A stretch of 64,000 nt of DNA. Origin: Mycolicibacterium sediminis (lineage in GTDB: Bacteria > Actinomycetota > Actinomycetes > Mycobacteriales > Mycobacteriaceae). Numbering within the stretch: position 1 is the first letter of the stretch; every line of letters begins with the position of its first letter. Of this stretch, positions 54,871-63,419 are shown in pieces. The notes under the pieces were generated by a model that worked only from the letters and a program-made list of their open reading frames with translations, was not told the origin of the DNA and searched no databases. The translations under genes were made by a program, and so were the position numbers. The stretch lies in assembly GCF_010731735.1 (NCBI RefSeq), contig NZ_AP022588.1, forward strand, positions 1,798,001 to 1,862,000. The letters are read 5' to 3'.

Positions 54871-57357
54871 CTACGGCGCGGGGCTACCGAGGATGGCGCG
54901 CAGCATCGAAATTAGCTCGGAGCGGGACTCGGCGCCGAGCCTGCGGCGGATCCTCGCGACGTGGTGTTCGACGGTCTTCGCCGAGATCAGCAACTGACTG
55001 CCGATGTCCCGGTAGGGCATGCCCTGCAGGACCAGTTCGGCGACTTCGCGCTCGCGGTCGGACAGTCGTGACCAGTTCGGCATGGACGACGCGGCGCCAC
55101 CGCTCTGCGAGCCCGCCGCGATGGGCGTCGACGGCCGGTCCGCCGCCTCCTGGGGGGACACCGACACCTTGAGGTCGCGGGCGAGTTGCAGCATCGCCGC
55201 CGACGTCCGGCCGTCCGGGGTCTGCAGGGCGGCCTGGCTGGCGAGGCGGGTGGCGTCCCAGGTGAGTCCGAACCTGGCGAGGCCCCGGGCGGCAACGGTC
55301 ACCTCGTCGACGTCGACCTGGCTGGCCAGCACGCGCAGCCACGTGCGGCCGGCCAGTGCCAGTGACCGCGCGAACGCACTGCCGGCGGCGGCCGCGGTGA
55401 GCGCCGCGCCGTGCGGTGCCACGGCGTCCGGCGAGTTCGCGAGGATGCCCGCGTGCACGCCCGCCCACCGCAGCGGAACCGACCACAGCGGCGGATCGCC
55501 CAGGGCGCCGAGCAGTTCGAACGCCCTCGTCACGGCGGGTCCGATCCGCTCGACCTGCTGGATGCGCGCGGCGGCCACCCAGAGTTCGCCGAGCGGCAGC
55601 AGGCAGTAGAGGTCGACGGAGTACTCGTCGAGTACGTCCATCGCCGCGTACCAGTGCTTCTGAACCGCTCCGCCGTCTCCGCTGCGCCGAGCGATGGCGG
55701 TCTGCAGCGCGGCCGCCCAGAGGTGGTCGCGGCGGTGCAGGTCGGCGGCGGCGACGTCCGCGCTCGCGGCGGCGAGCTGGCCGTCCTGCATCCGCAGCCA
55801 CCCCAGCAGCAGCCGGTGTCGATGGGCGGTGAACGCGGCGTCGTCACCGGGGACGGCGAGCGCGCGGGTCAGGACGCTGCGGGCGCGTCCCGGGTCGCCG
55901 CCGTGCATGGCGGTCAGCGCGACGAGTGCGGCGGACGTGTCGGGTGCGACGCCGGACCAGGTTCGGCCCTCGGTGACCGACTGGGACATGGTCGCCATCG
56001 CGGTCGCGTACGGCTGGTCGAGGGTGGCGAGCAGTCCGTCGGACAGGCGGCGTGCGGCGCGCGCCGTCGACGTGGGCGGGCCGGTGCCCTCCGATCCGGC
56101 GAGGGTGCGTGCGACGGCCACGTCGCCGGCGCCGACCGCGACGACGACCCCGGCGGAACTGACCAGGGGGTCCGGATGCGTTCCCAGCCAACCGAACAGC
56201 TCGGCGGCCTCGGCCGTCGCACCGTCGTGCGCGGCGACGCTGCCTGCGATGCGGACCGCGGCCGCGCGCTCGGCGGGGTCCTCGGAGCCGAGCAGGTCGT
56301 CGGTCAGGCCACGGGCCGTGGCGCAGTCACCCGTTGCGGCCAGGGCATCGGCGAGCCGGGTGCTGCGCGCGGTGCCGCCGACCTCGGTGGCGGCCCGGTA
56401 CAGCCGGACGGCTCGGACGGGGTGGTCGCGGTGGCGTTCGGCGAGGTCGGTCAGCGCGTCGGCGAGCAGAGGGTCCCGTAGTCCGTGCTCGGCGAGACGG
56501 AGTCCGAGATCCGTTGTCAAGGTGGCGTTGTCGATTTGGACCCTGAGCAGGTTTACCTCGATGTCGTGATGCCGGATCGCGCCGCAGACCTGGGCGAGGC
56601 ACCGGTGCAGCGTGCGCAGGAAGGTGGGTGTGAGCGACGGCGCGATCAACCCCGTGGCGCGCGCCCGGTCGACCAGGTCGCGTGCCACCGCTGCGTCGAG
56701 GTGCAGTGCGCCCGCCACGTCGTCGGGCCCCAGTTCGGGACTGAGCGACGAGATCAGCAGGGCGTCGAGGACGGGTTGGTCGATGCGGCGCAGTCGGTCG
56801 ACGAGTGCGGTCCGCGTGGCCGACGAGATCGCGGCGCCCGGGGACTCGCCGTCCGGGGATGCGGCGGCGGCCACCGCGGCGTGCACCAGGAACGGCAGGC
56901 CCGCCGTGGCCGTCGCCACCGACCGGACCATCTCGGCGGGTGGCGCCGACCCGAGTATTGCCGTTGCAGCGCTGGCGATCTCGGTCGCACCGAGCGGGCC
57001 CAGTCTGACGGCCGGCGCTTCCCGGGCGAGGGCAGTGGTGAGTTCGGTGAGTTCCGGGACTCCGGTCAGCGGTTCCGCCGCGACGATCACCGTGGCCGAC
57101 GAATCCGACACCGTCGCAGTGAGTTTCGAGAGGTCGGCTCCACCGAGCAGGTGGGCGTCGTCGACCACGATCGCGGCACCCGAAGGGTCGCCGGCCCGCG
57201 GCGGTCGCGCGAGGACCGGGATGCCTGCCGAGTGGAGCACGTCCCGAACGGCGGCCAGCGCAGTCGTCTTCCCGGATCCGAGTCCACCGGACACCAGGAT
57301 GCGGCGGGACTCGGTGGGAGACGCCGCCACCGTCGCGGCGACGTCCACGGTGGTCAC
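54871..57357 (-). CDS. iniR: LAL/LuxR-family regulator of the ini operon (Rv0339c/IniR-like)
   Basis: Large regulator of 828 residues. An N-terminal ATP-binding domain has Walker A GGLGSGKT near residues 24-31 and Walker B AIVVDDAHLL. A long helical repeat region follows. The C-terminal LuxR helix-turn-helix reads LSDREREVAELVLQGMPYRD..SAKTVEHHVARIRRRLG. It matches the position of Rv0339c beside iniBAC; the orthologue in M. marinum has been named IniR, an activator of iniBAC, as I recall. The GTG start lies 10 bases behind the Hsp70-like stop, so both are one operon, divergent from the ini genes. Confidence 0.9.
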   Translation of the reverse strand: MTTVDVAATVAASPTESRRILVSGGLGSGKTTALAAVRDVLHSAGIPVLARPPRAGDPSGAAIVVDDAHLLGGADLSKLTATVSDSSATVIVAAEPLTGVPELTELTTALAREAPAVRLGPLGATEIASAATAILGSAPPAEMVRSVATATAGLPFLVHAAVAAAASPDGESPGAAISSATRTALVDRLRRIDQPVLDALLISSLSPELGPDDVAGALHLDAAVARDLVDRARATGLIAPSLTPTFLRTLHRCLAQVCGAIRHHDIEVNLLRVQIDNATLTTDLGLRLAEHGLRDPLLADALTDLAERHRDHPVRAVRLYRAATEVGGTARSTRLADALAATGDCATARGLTDDLLGSEDPAERAAAVRIAGSVAAHDGATAEAAELFGWLGTHPDPLVSSAGVVVAVGAGDVAVARTLAGSEGTGPPTSTARAARRLSDGLLATLDQPYATAMATMSQSVTEGRTWSGVAPDTSAALVALTAMHGGDPGRARSVLTRALAVPGDDAAFTAHRHRLLLGWLRMQDGQLAAASADVAAADLHRRDHLWAAALQTAIARRSGDGGAVQKHWYAAMDVLDEYSVDLYCLLPLGELWVAAARIQQVERIGPAVTRAFELLGALGDPPLWSVPLRWAGVHAGILANSPDAVAPHGAALTAAAAGSAFARSLALAGRTWLRVLASQVDVDEVTVAARGLARFGLTWDATRLASQAALQTPDGRTSAAMLQLARDLKVSVSPQEAADRPSTPIAAGSQSGGAASSMPNWSRLSDREREVAELVLQGMPYRDIGSQLLISAKTVEHHVARIRRRLGAESRSELISMLRAILGSPAP

Positions 57358-57367
57358 GGGACTACGG

Positions 57368-59356
57368 TCACGGAACGACGGGGATTACGGGGACCTCGGT
57401 CAGCGGGATCACCTCGGGCGCGGGAACGCTGGCGGTGACGGGCACCGGCGCGGGCTCGGTCGGAATCGTCGTGACCGTGGCGGGCTCGGGTGTGATGACG
57501 TCGGGCACGACGGTCGTGGTGATGGGTGCCCGCGTCGTCGTCGGCGGCGCCTGGGTCGTCGTCGGAGGCGGGGTCGTGGTGGTCGGCGGCGGTGTGGTGG
57601 TCGTCGGCTGCGTCGTCGTCGTGGTGGGCGGCGTCGTGGTCGTGGTCGTGGTCGTCGTCGTGGTGGTCGTGGTCGTCGTGGTGGTGGTCGTGGTCGGCGA
57701 CGTGGTGGTGGTCGTCGACGAGGAACTCGACGACGGACCCGCCGAGGTCGTGGTGGGTGGCGACGTCGTCAGCGGGCCCGGCGGGATGTTCGAGACCTCG
57801 GAGGACGGCACGACCGTGGTGGTGACCAGGCCGTTCTCGCCCGTCCGCGTGATGGTGACGTTCTCGGTGACCGGCGTCGAGTCGGTGGAGGTGCCCGTCA
57901 GCGTGACCGCCAGGCCGCCGACCGCCAGCAGCGCGGCCGCGGCGGCCGCGCCGAACAGCAGGGGTGGTCGCTTGTACCAGGCCAGGGGTGCGGAATCGGG
58001 ATCCTCCTCGGCCTCGTCGCGGGCGAAGGCCATGTCGGGACGTGCGTCGGTCGGGGTGCCTCCCGGTGTGTCGTAGTCGTACTCGGCACCCTCGTACGGG
58101 AGCGGTTCACCGGTGCCGGGCTCGTCCTGCGACCACGCCAGGGAGTCTGCGGCCGAGGTGTCGGCGGCGCTGGGGGCGGCCTGGGTGGGGGGTGCCGCGG
58201 ACGCGCCGGCAGCACCGGCGAGCCCGGCGGCGCCGAGCGCTCCGGCCGAGCCTGCCGCCCACCCCATCGTGGGTGCGAGTCCGGTCGCGGCGTCGTCGGC
58301 GACCGGTGCCAGACCGGTGGCGTCCGGGTCGGAGTCGGTGAGTGCGCCGGACGCCAGGACCGCTGCGCCCGCCGCGCTGACGACGCCGGGTTGCGGCGTC
58401 GTGACGACCGGCGCGCGCAGCCGTTCCGAGAGCCGCTGCGTGACCAGCGGGATGGCGGCCCCGCCGCCGATGGTCGCGACGGCCGTGACGGCGGCGAGCG
58501 GAATCCGATAGCGCTGCAACGACTCCTCGATGAGGGTCAGCAGGCCCGACAGCGGCTGGTCGACGAGGCGTTCCAGTTCGGGCCGGGTGACGCGGACGTC
58601 GGAGTCGAAGCCGGGCAGTGCCACCGGGATCACGGCTGCGGTCTCCGCCGACAGCCGCTCCTTGCCCTGCCTGCACTCGTCGCGCAGGCGGGTGAGCGAG
58701 CCGACCGCCGCGGTGCCCGCGGGATCGGAGTTGCCCGCGTCGGCCACACCGGCGATCACGTGGTTCAGCAGCGACTGGTCGACGAGGTCACCGGAGAACT
58801 CGGGGTAGCGCACGGTGTCGCCGATGACGGTCATTCCGGCCCGCGCGTCCGCCAGGGTGAGGCTGGTCCCGCTGCCGCCGAAGTCTGTCAGGACCACGAC
58901 GCCGTCGTTCGGCAGACCCGGTGTCACGCGGAGCGCCGCCAGCGCGGCCGTCGCGTCGGGGACCAGCGTCGGGGGGACGCCGTTGGGGGACAGGCTCGGC
59001 TTGTTGCGCAACGCATTTCGCAGGGCGCCGACCGTGCCGGGACCCCAGTAGGCCGGGACGGTGATGGTCACCGGAGCTCCGCCGCCGGCCAGGCGTGCCA
59101 GCGCGTCGAGCGCCTCGACCAGGACGATCTCGCCACGATGGGACGAGCCGTCCGCCGCGACCATCGGAACGGGGTCGCCCACGCGTTCCACGAAGCCGGT
59201 GAGGACGAGCGACGGCTGGTCCGGACCGAACTGGTCACCGACCTCCGGAGGACGCCCGTTGAACAGGGCCAGCATCGACCGTCGCACCACCGGCGGCCGG
59301 CCGACCACGGCGGCGACCAGGTTGGTGGTTCCTACCGACAATCCGAGAGCGCTCAT
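57368..59356 (-). CDS. Membrane-anchored Hsp70-like protein with Thr-rich extracellular stalk
   Basis: Single-pass protein of 662 residues. Residues 1-340 form an Hsp70-like ATPase domain: LGLSVGTTNLVAAVVG (phosphate loop 1), VTITVPAYWG, VVLTDFGGSGTSL (phosphate loop 2) and AVATIGGGAAIPLV. An Ala/acidic linker leads to one membrane helix (464-487). The exterior is Thr-rich, with an uninterrupted run of about 20 threonines near residues 545-570, then Pro/Thr/Val; such a stalk is a likely O-mannosylation substrate. No substrate-binding domain is present, so it is probably a sensor or scaffold rather than a chaperone. First gene of the operon with iniR. Confidence 0.85.
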   Translation of the reverse strand: MSALGLSVGTTNLVAAVVGRPPVVRRSMLALFNGRPPEVGDQFGPDQPSLVLTGFVERVGDPVPMVAADGSSHRGEIVLVEALDALARLAGGGAPVTITVPAYWGPGTVGALRNALRNKPSLSPNGVPPTLVPDATAALAALRVTPGLPNDGVVVLTDFGGSGTSLTLADARAGMTVIGDTVRYPEFSGDLVDQSLLNHVIAGVADAGNSDPAGTAAVGSLTRLRDECRQGKERLSAETAAVIPVALPGFDSDVRVTRPELERLVDQPLSGLLTLIEESLQRYRIPLAAVTAVATIGGGAAIPLVTQRLSERLRAPVVTTPQPGVVSAAGAAVLASGALTDSDPDATGLAPVADDAATGLAPTMGWAAGSAGALGAAGLAGAAGASAAPPTQAAPSAADTSAADSLAWSQDEPGTGEPLPYEGAEYDYDTPGGTPTDARPDMAFARDEAEEDPDSAPLAWYKRPPLLFGAAAAAALLAVGGLAVTLTGTSTDSTPVTENVTITRTGENGLVTTTVVPSSEVSNIPPGPLTTSPPTTTSAGPSSSSSSTTTTTSPTTTTTTTTTTTTTTTTTTTTTPPTTTTTQPTTTTPPPTTTTPPPTTTQAPPTTTRAPITTTVVPDVITPEPATVTTIPTEPAPVPVTASVPAPEVIPLTEVPVIPVVP

Positions 59357-59607
59357 CTATGCGGAGACCTTTGTGCGTGTCGAGGGAGGGTCGCGGTCGA
59401 CTGTCGCTCGTGCGCTGCGACCAGCACTCACCTTAGCCGCCGGTATGGGGCGGGGGCGCTGATCCCCCTACCGCGTCGGACCCCCTAATGCGTCATCCCC
59501 TAATGGCGGGTGGGCAGCGGTGGGTTCGGCACCGATTCCCGCTCCCGCCTGCGGCGATATCGTTCACAGCAATACGTCCGTGATGGCTGGATGAGGAGGC
59601 AGGTGCC
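59357..59607. promoter_or_regulatory. Divergent ini promoter region with CCCCTA repeats
   Basis: The 251-base region between the Hsp70-like gene and the first IniB-domain gene holds three related direct elements: CCCCTACC at 59465, CCCCTAAT at 59482-59489 and CCCCTAAT at 59497-59504. The last two start 15 bases apart. Similar elements recur before iniB, so these are candidate operator sites for IniR or another ini regulator. Confidence 0.6.
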
Positions 59608-60135
59608 GTGGCGAACTCGCTGCTCGACTTCGTGATGTCGGTGGTGCGAGACCCCGACGTGGCGTCCCGGTACGCCGCGGATCCCGCGCAGGCCATCGCC
59701 GACGCACATCTCACCGGCGTGACGACCGCCGACGTGAACGGTCTCATCCCCGTCGTCACCGAGTCCATCTCGGCGGCGCCCGCGACCGGGGTCGACGTCT
59801 TCGGCGACGGCGGCAACGTGTGGTCCAGCGGTGCGGCGACCGCGGCGTTCGACGCCTTCGACCACCTGCCGGTCCCGGAAGTGCACGACCCGGTGATCAC
59901 CGACCTCGTGGGTCGCCACGACGACGTCGCCTCCACCGTGGTCGACACCGGTGACGACGGGCTGCATTCGATCGCCAACGACGACGACCCCGCCTGGGCG
60001 CTGGATGCGCCGGTCATCCACGGCGTGGCGCTCGACGAGGCGTTGCCGGCCGACGACCTCGGCGGCTTCGACCACCTGCATCAGCCGACGGACGACCCCC
60101 ACCTCGACACCCCGGGATTCGACCTCTACACCTGA
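59608..60135 (+). CDS. IniB N-terminal-domain protein (Rv0340-like position)
   Basis: Protein of 175 residues. The first 50 residues (LLDFVMSVVRDP; RYAADPAQAIADA; TTADVNGLIPVV) match the N-terminal domain of IniB encoded next (LIDYILDLFRSP; FIADPDGAMRAAGL). The remainder is Asp/His-rich, acidic and low in complexity. There is no signal peptide. The function of the domain is unknown; it may dock to other Ini proteins. Its place before iniB corresponds to that of Rv0340. The GTG start follows GAGGAGG. A hairpin closes the transcript before iniB. Confidence 0.8.
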   Translation: MANSLLDFVMSVVRDPDVASRYAADPAQAIADAHLTGVTTADVNGLIPVVTESISAAPATGVDVFGDGGNVWSSGAATAAFDAFDHLPVPEVHDPVITDLVGRHDDVASTVVDTGDDGLHSIANDDDPAWALDAPVIHGVALDEALPADDLGGFDHLHQPTDDPHLDTPGFDLYT

Positions 60136-60157
60136 TCCCACCCCCAGCAACGTCCAG

Positions 60158-60183
60158 CAGCGCGGCCAGAAATGGCCGCGCTG
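60158..60183 (+). terminator. Hairpin with GAAA tetraloop after the first IniB-domain gene
   Basis: Perfect 11-base stem CAGCGCGGCCA / TGGCCGCGCTG closed by a GAAA tetraloop, starting 23 bases after the stop codon and followed by TTGTCGT. It likely terminates or protects the 3' end, separating this gene from the iniB transcript. Confidence 0.75.
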
Positions 60184-60234
60184 TTGTCGTATCGGAGCAG
60201 TTCAGAGACGGTGTCGAGACATCCCCCCGTGCAT

Positions 60235-60250
60235 CCCCTAATCCCCTAAC
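60235..60250 (+). promoter_or_regulatory. Tandem CCCCTAAT-CCCCTAAC element upstream of iniB
   Basis: Two 8-base elements lie head to tail at 60235-60242 and 60243-60250, followed by an inverted CCCC-T-GGGG at about 60256-60264. They match the CCCCTAAT elements before the upstream IniB-domain gene and lie about 155 bases before the iniB start, suggesting a second regulated promoter. Confidence 0.6.
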
Positions 60251-60403
60251 GCACACCCCTGGGGCACCCCACCATGGCACTGTGGAGGCAGGGGTTTCGG
60301 CCCCGTTCCCGGGGACCGCCGCGGTCCATAAATTGGTCATCAGTTCGCCGGCACGCCGACGACCAGACACCCAGACCGAGAACACCAACCGAAAGGCACT
60401 TCG

Positions 60404-61450
60404 ATGACCAACCTGATCGACTACATCCTCGACCTCTTCCGCAGCCCGGCCACCGCGGCGTCCTTCATCGCCGATCCGGACGGCGCGATGCGCGCAGCCG
60501 GCCTGCCGAACGTCAGCGCCGCGCAGTTCGCCTCGGTGGCAGCCACCGCCGCTCCCGCGGGACTGGCGCTCGGCGGCGGTGACCCGGTCTACGGTCTGCA
60601 GCGCGCGGTTGCCGACTACCACAGCATCGCGTCGCCGTTCTCGCCGCAGACCAGCTTCGCGCCGCAGACGCAGACGGAGTTCGCGAGCCGCAACAACACC
60701 GACCTGGCGAGCAACAACGACATCGCGAGCCCCGACCAGGGTGCGGGTGCGAACGCCCAGAACGGCGCGTTCAACCTCGGCTTCGGCGACATCACCCTCG
60801 GCGACAAGACGTCGAACACCGCTACCGACGGGGCCGTCGTCAACACCGGCACCGCCGGTGACATCGACACCACCAGCGTCAAGGGCAACGGCAACGTGGT
60901 CGGCGACGACAACAACGCCAACACCGGCATCATCTCCGCCGACGGCAACTCGCCCGTCACGATCGGCGCGGGCAACGACACTGCGGTGCACGACAACTCG
61001 CAGCACTCCGGTGGCGACATCATCACCGGCAACGAGGGCACCGTCATCAAGGACAACGACATGTCCGGCGGCCACGGCGGCGGCGCCAGCTCCAGTGGCG
61101 GTGGCAGCCTGCTCGGCATCGGGCTCGGCAACGGCGGTAACGACGCCAACGCCGGCAGCGGCGGCAGCGGTGGGTCGATCATCGTCACCGACACCAGCTC
61201 GCACAGCACCAGCAGCGTCGTCGGCGGCAACCAGACCACCGCCGGTGGCGATCTGGGCAGCCACAACTCGAGCGACAGCTCGGTGAACACGCACGTCGAC
61301 AACTCGGTGTCGAACCACACCGACACCGACACCACGGTCGACGACCACAGCTTCACCAGCGCCGTCGGCTCGGGCAACTCGACCGACATCGCGTCGCACA
61401 ACGACACCGATCTGGCATCGCACAACGCGACGGAGTTCGACGCCTTCTGA
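60404..61450 (+). CDS. iniB: IniB, cell-wall-stress-induced protein
   Basis: Protein of 348 residues. The conserved IniB N-terminal domain covers about 1-50. After it comes an Asn/Asp/Ser/Thr/Gly-rich low-complexity body with motif-like units: NNTDLASNNDIAS at about 97-110 and STDIASHNDTDLASHNATEF at the C terminus, so an (N/T)TD(L/I)AS(N/H)N unit frames the protein. A Gly/Ser region (about 220-260) resembles the Gly-rich part of IniB in M. tuberculosis. In that species iniB heads the isoniazid/ethambutol-induced iniBAC operon. GAAAGG precedes ATG 60404. Confidence 0.9.
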   Translation: MTNLIDYILDLFRSPATAASFIADPDGAMRAAGLPNVSAAQFASVAATAAPAGLALGGGDPVYGLQRAVADYHSIASPFSPQTSFAPQTQTEFASRNNTDLASNNDIASPDQGAGANAQNGAFNLGFGDITLGDKTSNTATDGAVVNTGTAGDIDTTSVKGNGNVVGDDNNANTGIISADGNSPVTIGAGNDTAVHDNSQHSGGDIITGNEGTVIKDNDMSGGHGGGASSSGGGSLLGIGLGNGGNDANAGSGGSGGSIIVTDTSSHSTSSVVGGNQTTAGGDLGSHNSSDSSVNTHVDNSVSNHTDTDTTVDDHSFTSAVGSGNSTDIASHNDTDLASHNATEFDAF

Positions 61451-61463
61451 TCGCGCACCAGAG

Positions 61464-61493
61464 CTGGCGGGGACCGACACCGGTCCCCGCCAG
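61464..61493 (+). terminator. Strong hairpin between iniB and iniA
   Basis: Perfect 13-base stem CTGGCGGGGACCG / CGGTCCCCGCCAG with a 4-base loop, 14 bases after the iniB stop and 43 before iniA. It could end most iniB transcripts, act as an attenuator, or stabilise the iniB 3' end after processing, so that iniB exceeds iniA and iniC. Confidence 0.75.
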
Positions 61494-61536
61494 TTCGCGT
61501 GCCGACCGTTACCGACAGACCAGGGAGGATGAGGCC

Positions 61537-63378
61537 ATGACGCAACCGAACGACCCGCGCAAGGTCAAGGTGATCGTCGAACTCATCGACCACGCCGTCG
61601 CGATCGCGGGTGCCAAGGACCGCGGCGACCTGGTGGCCCGGTTGCAACAGGCCAAGGAGCGGATCAGCGACCCGCAGATCCGCGTCGTCATCGCCGGCCA
61701 GCTCAAGCAGGGCAAGAGCCAACTGCTCAACTCGCTGCTCAACGTCCCCGTCGCCCGCGTCGGCGACGACGAGACCACCGCCCTGGCGACCGTGGTCTCC
61801 TACGGCGAGCAGGCGTCCGCGCGGCTGATCGTGTCGCGCGGCGACGGCGAGGAACCCGAGGTCGTCGAGATCCCGCCGTCGGAGGTGCAGACCGACCTGC
61901 GCCGCGCCCCGCAGGCCCGCGGCCGCGAGGTGCTGCGCGTGGAGGTCACCGCCCCGAGTCCGCTTCTGAAGAACGGACTCGCGTTCGTCGACACCCCTGG
62001 CGTGGGCGGTCACGGACAGCCGCACCTGTCGGCCACCCTGGGTCTGCTGCCGGACGCCGACGCGATGCTCATGGTGAGCGACACCAGCCAGGAGTTCACC
62101 GAACCCGAGATGACGTTCATGCGGCAGGCACTCGAGATCTGCCCGCTGGCAACGGTTCTCGCGACCAAGATCGACCTGTACCCGCACTGGCGGGAGATCG
62201 TCGCCGCCAACACCGACCACCTCCGGCGCGCCGGCGTCTCGACGTCCGTCACGCCGGTCTCGGCGGTCCTGCGCAGCCACGCCATTCAGCTCAACGACAA
62301 GGAACTCAACGAGGAGTCCAACTTCCCGGCCGTGGTGAAGTTCCTCAACGAGCGCGTGCTGACCCGCGAGAACGACCGGATCCGCGACCAGGTACTCGCC
62401 GAGGTGCGTTCCGCTGCAGAGCATCTCAGCCTGGCGGTGGAGACCGAACTGTCGTCCATCAACGACCCCGGCGAGCGTGAGCGGCTGACCGCCGACCTCG
62501 AACGTCGCAAGCAGGACGCCCAGGACGCGCTCGCGCACACCGCGTTGTGGCAGCAGGTGCTCAACGACGGCATCTCCGACCTGACCGCCGACGTCGACCA
62601 CGACCTGCGCGCCCGGTTCCGCGCCATCACCCAGCACACCGAGCAGACGATCGACGGGTGCGACCCCACCCACCATTGGGCCGAGATCGGTGGCGAGTTG
62701 GAGAGCGCGATCGCGACGGCCGTCGGCGACAACTTCGTCTGGGCCTACCAGCGCGCGGAGGCGCTCGCGCAGGAGGTGGCCCGCACCTTCGAGGAGGCGG
62801 GCCTGGGCGCGGTCGAGATGCCGCACGTCGACGCCCGCGAGATGGGCGCCGGCTTCGGCGAGTTCAGGTCCCTCGCCGGCCTCGAGGCCAAGCCGATCAA
62901 GGCCGGACACAAGGTGGTCACCGGGATGCGCGGGTCCTACGGCGGCGTGCTGATGTTCGGCATGCTGACGTCGTTCGCGGGTCTGGGCATGTTCAACCCG
63001 CTGTCCCTGGGCGCGGGCCTGCTGCTGGGCCGCAAGGCCTACAAGGAGGACATGGAGAACCGGATGATGCGCGTGCGCAACGAGGCGAAGACCAACCTGC
63101 GCCGCTTCGTCGACGACGTGTCGTTCGTCGTGAGCAAGGAGTCCCGCGACCGCCTCAAGGGCGTGCAGCGTCAGCTACGCGACCACTACCGCGAGATCGC
63201 CAACCAGACCACCCGCTCGCTGCAGGAGTCGCTGCAGGCCACCCTCGCGTCGGCCAAGCTCGAGGAGAACGAGCGGAACACCCGGGTGGCCGAACTCGAG
63301 CGCCAGCAGAACATCCTGCGGCAGGTGATCGCGCACGCGACCAGCATCGCCACCAGCGGCGAACCCGCCAAGACCTGA
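61537..63378 (+). CDS. iniA: IniA, dynamin-like GTPase
   Basis: Bacterial dynamin-family GTPase of 613 residues that acts on the inner membrane. G1 loop AGQLKQGKS at about 53-61, G2 Thr in DDETTA, G3 DTPGVGG, G4 TKID. A helical neck and trunk follow. A membrane-interacting tip is likely at GGVLMFGMLTSFAGLGMF..LSLGAGLLLG (about 470-495), and a C-terminal coiled coil (ELERQQNILRQV) closes the protein. IniA of mycobacteria has been shown to mediate GTP-dependent membrane fission. GGGAGGATGAGG precedes ATG 61537. It is followed by iniC after 41 bases. Confidence 0.95.
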   Translation: MTQPNDPRKVKVIVELIDHAVAIAGAKDRGDLVARLQQAKERISDPQIRVVIAGQLKQGKSQLLNSLLNVPVARVGDDETTALATVVSYGEQASARLIVSRGDGEEPEVVEIPPSEVQTDLRRAPQARGREVLRVEVTAPSPLLKNGLAFVDTPGVGGHGQPHLSATLGLLPDADAMLMVSDTSQEFTEPEMTFMRQALEICPLATVLATKIDLYPHWREIVAANTDHLRRAGVSTSVTPVSAVLRSHAIQLNDKELNEESNFPAVVKFLNERVLTRENDRIRDQVLAEVRSAAEHLSLAVETELSSINDPGERERLTADLERRKQDAQDALAHTALWQQVLNDGISDLTADVDHDLRARFRAITQHTEQTIDGCDPTHHWAEIGGELESAIATAVGDNFVWAYQRAEALAQEVARTFEEAGLGAVEMPHVDAREMGAGFGEFRSLAGLEAKPIKAGHKVVTGMRGSYGGVLMFGMLTSFAGLGMFNPLSLGAGLLLGRKAYKEDMENRMMRVRNEAKTNLRRFVDDVSFVVSKESRDRLKGVQRQLRDHYREIANQTTRSLQESLQATLASAKLEENERNTRVAELERQQNILRQVIAHATSIATSGEPAKT

Positions 63379-63419
63379 CCCGCCTAAGCTGGTTTCCCGA
63401 TGAGTTCGGGTAGCGCGAG

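Noticed and set aside
57640..57720. Repetitive GTCGTGGTC run as an unstable microsatellite or separate repeat element
   Set aside because: It is the in-frame poly-Thr stalk of the Hsp70-like protein, encoded by mixed ACC/ACG codons, not an independent element.
56612..59488. Open frame of 958 residues opposite iniR and the Hsp70-like gene
   Set aside because: Contains long Gly/Arg strings mirroring the Thr-codon run; no start context or family.
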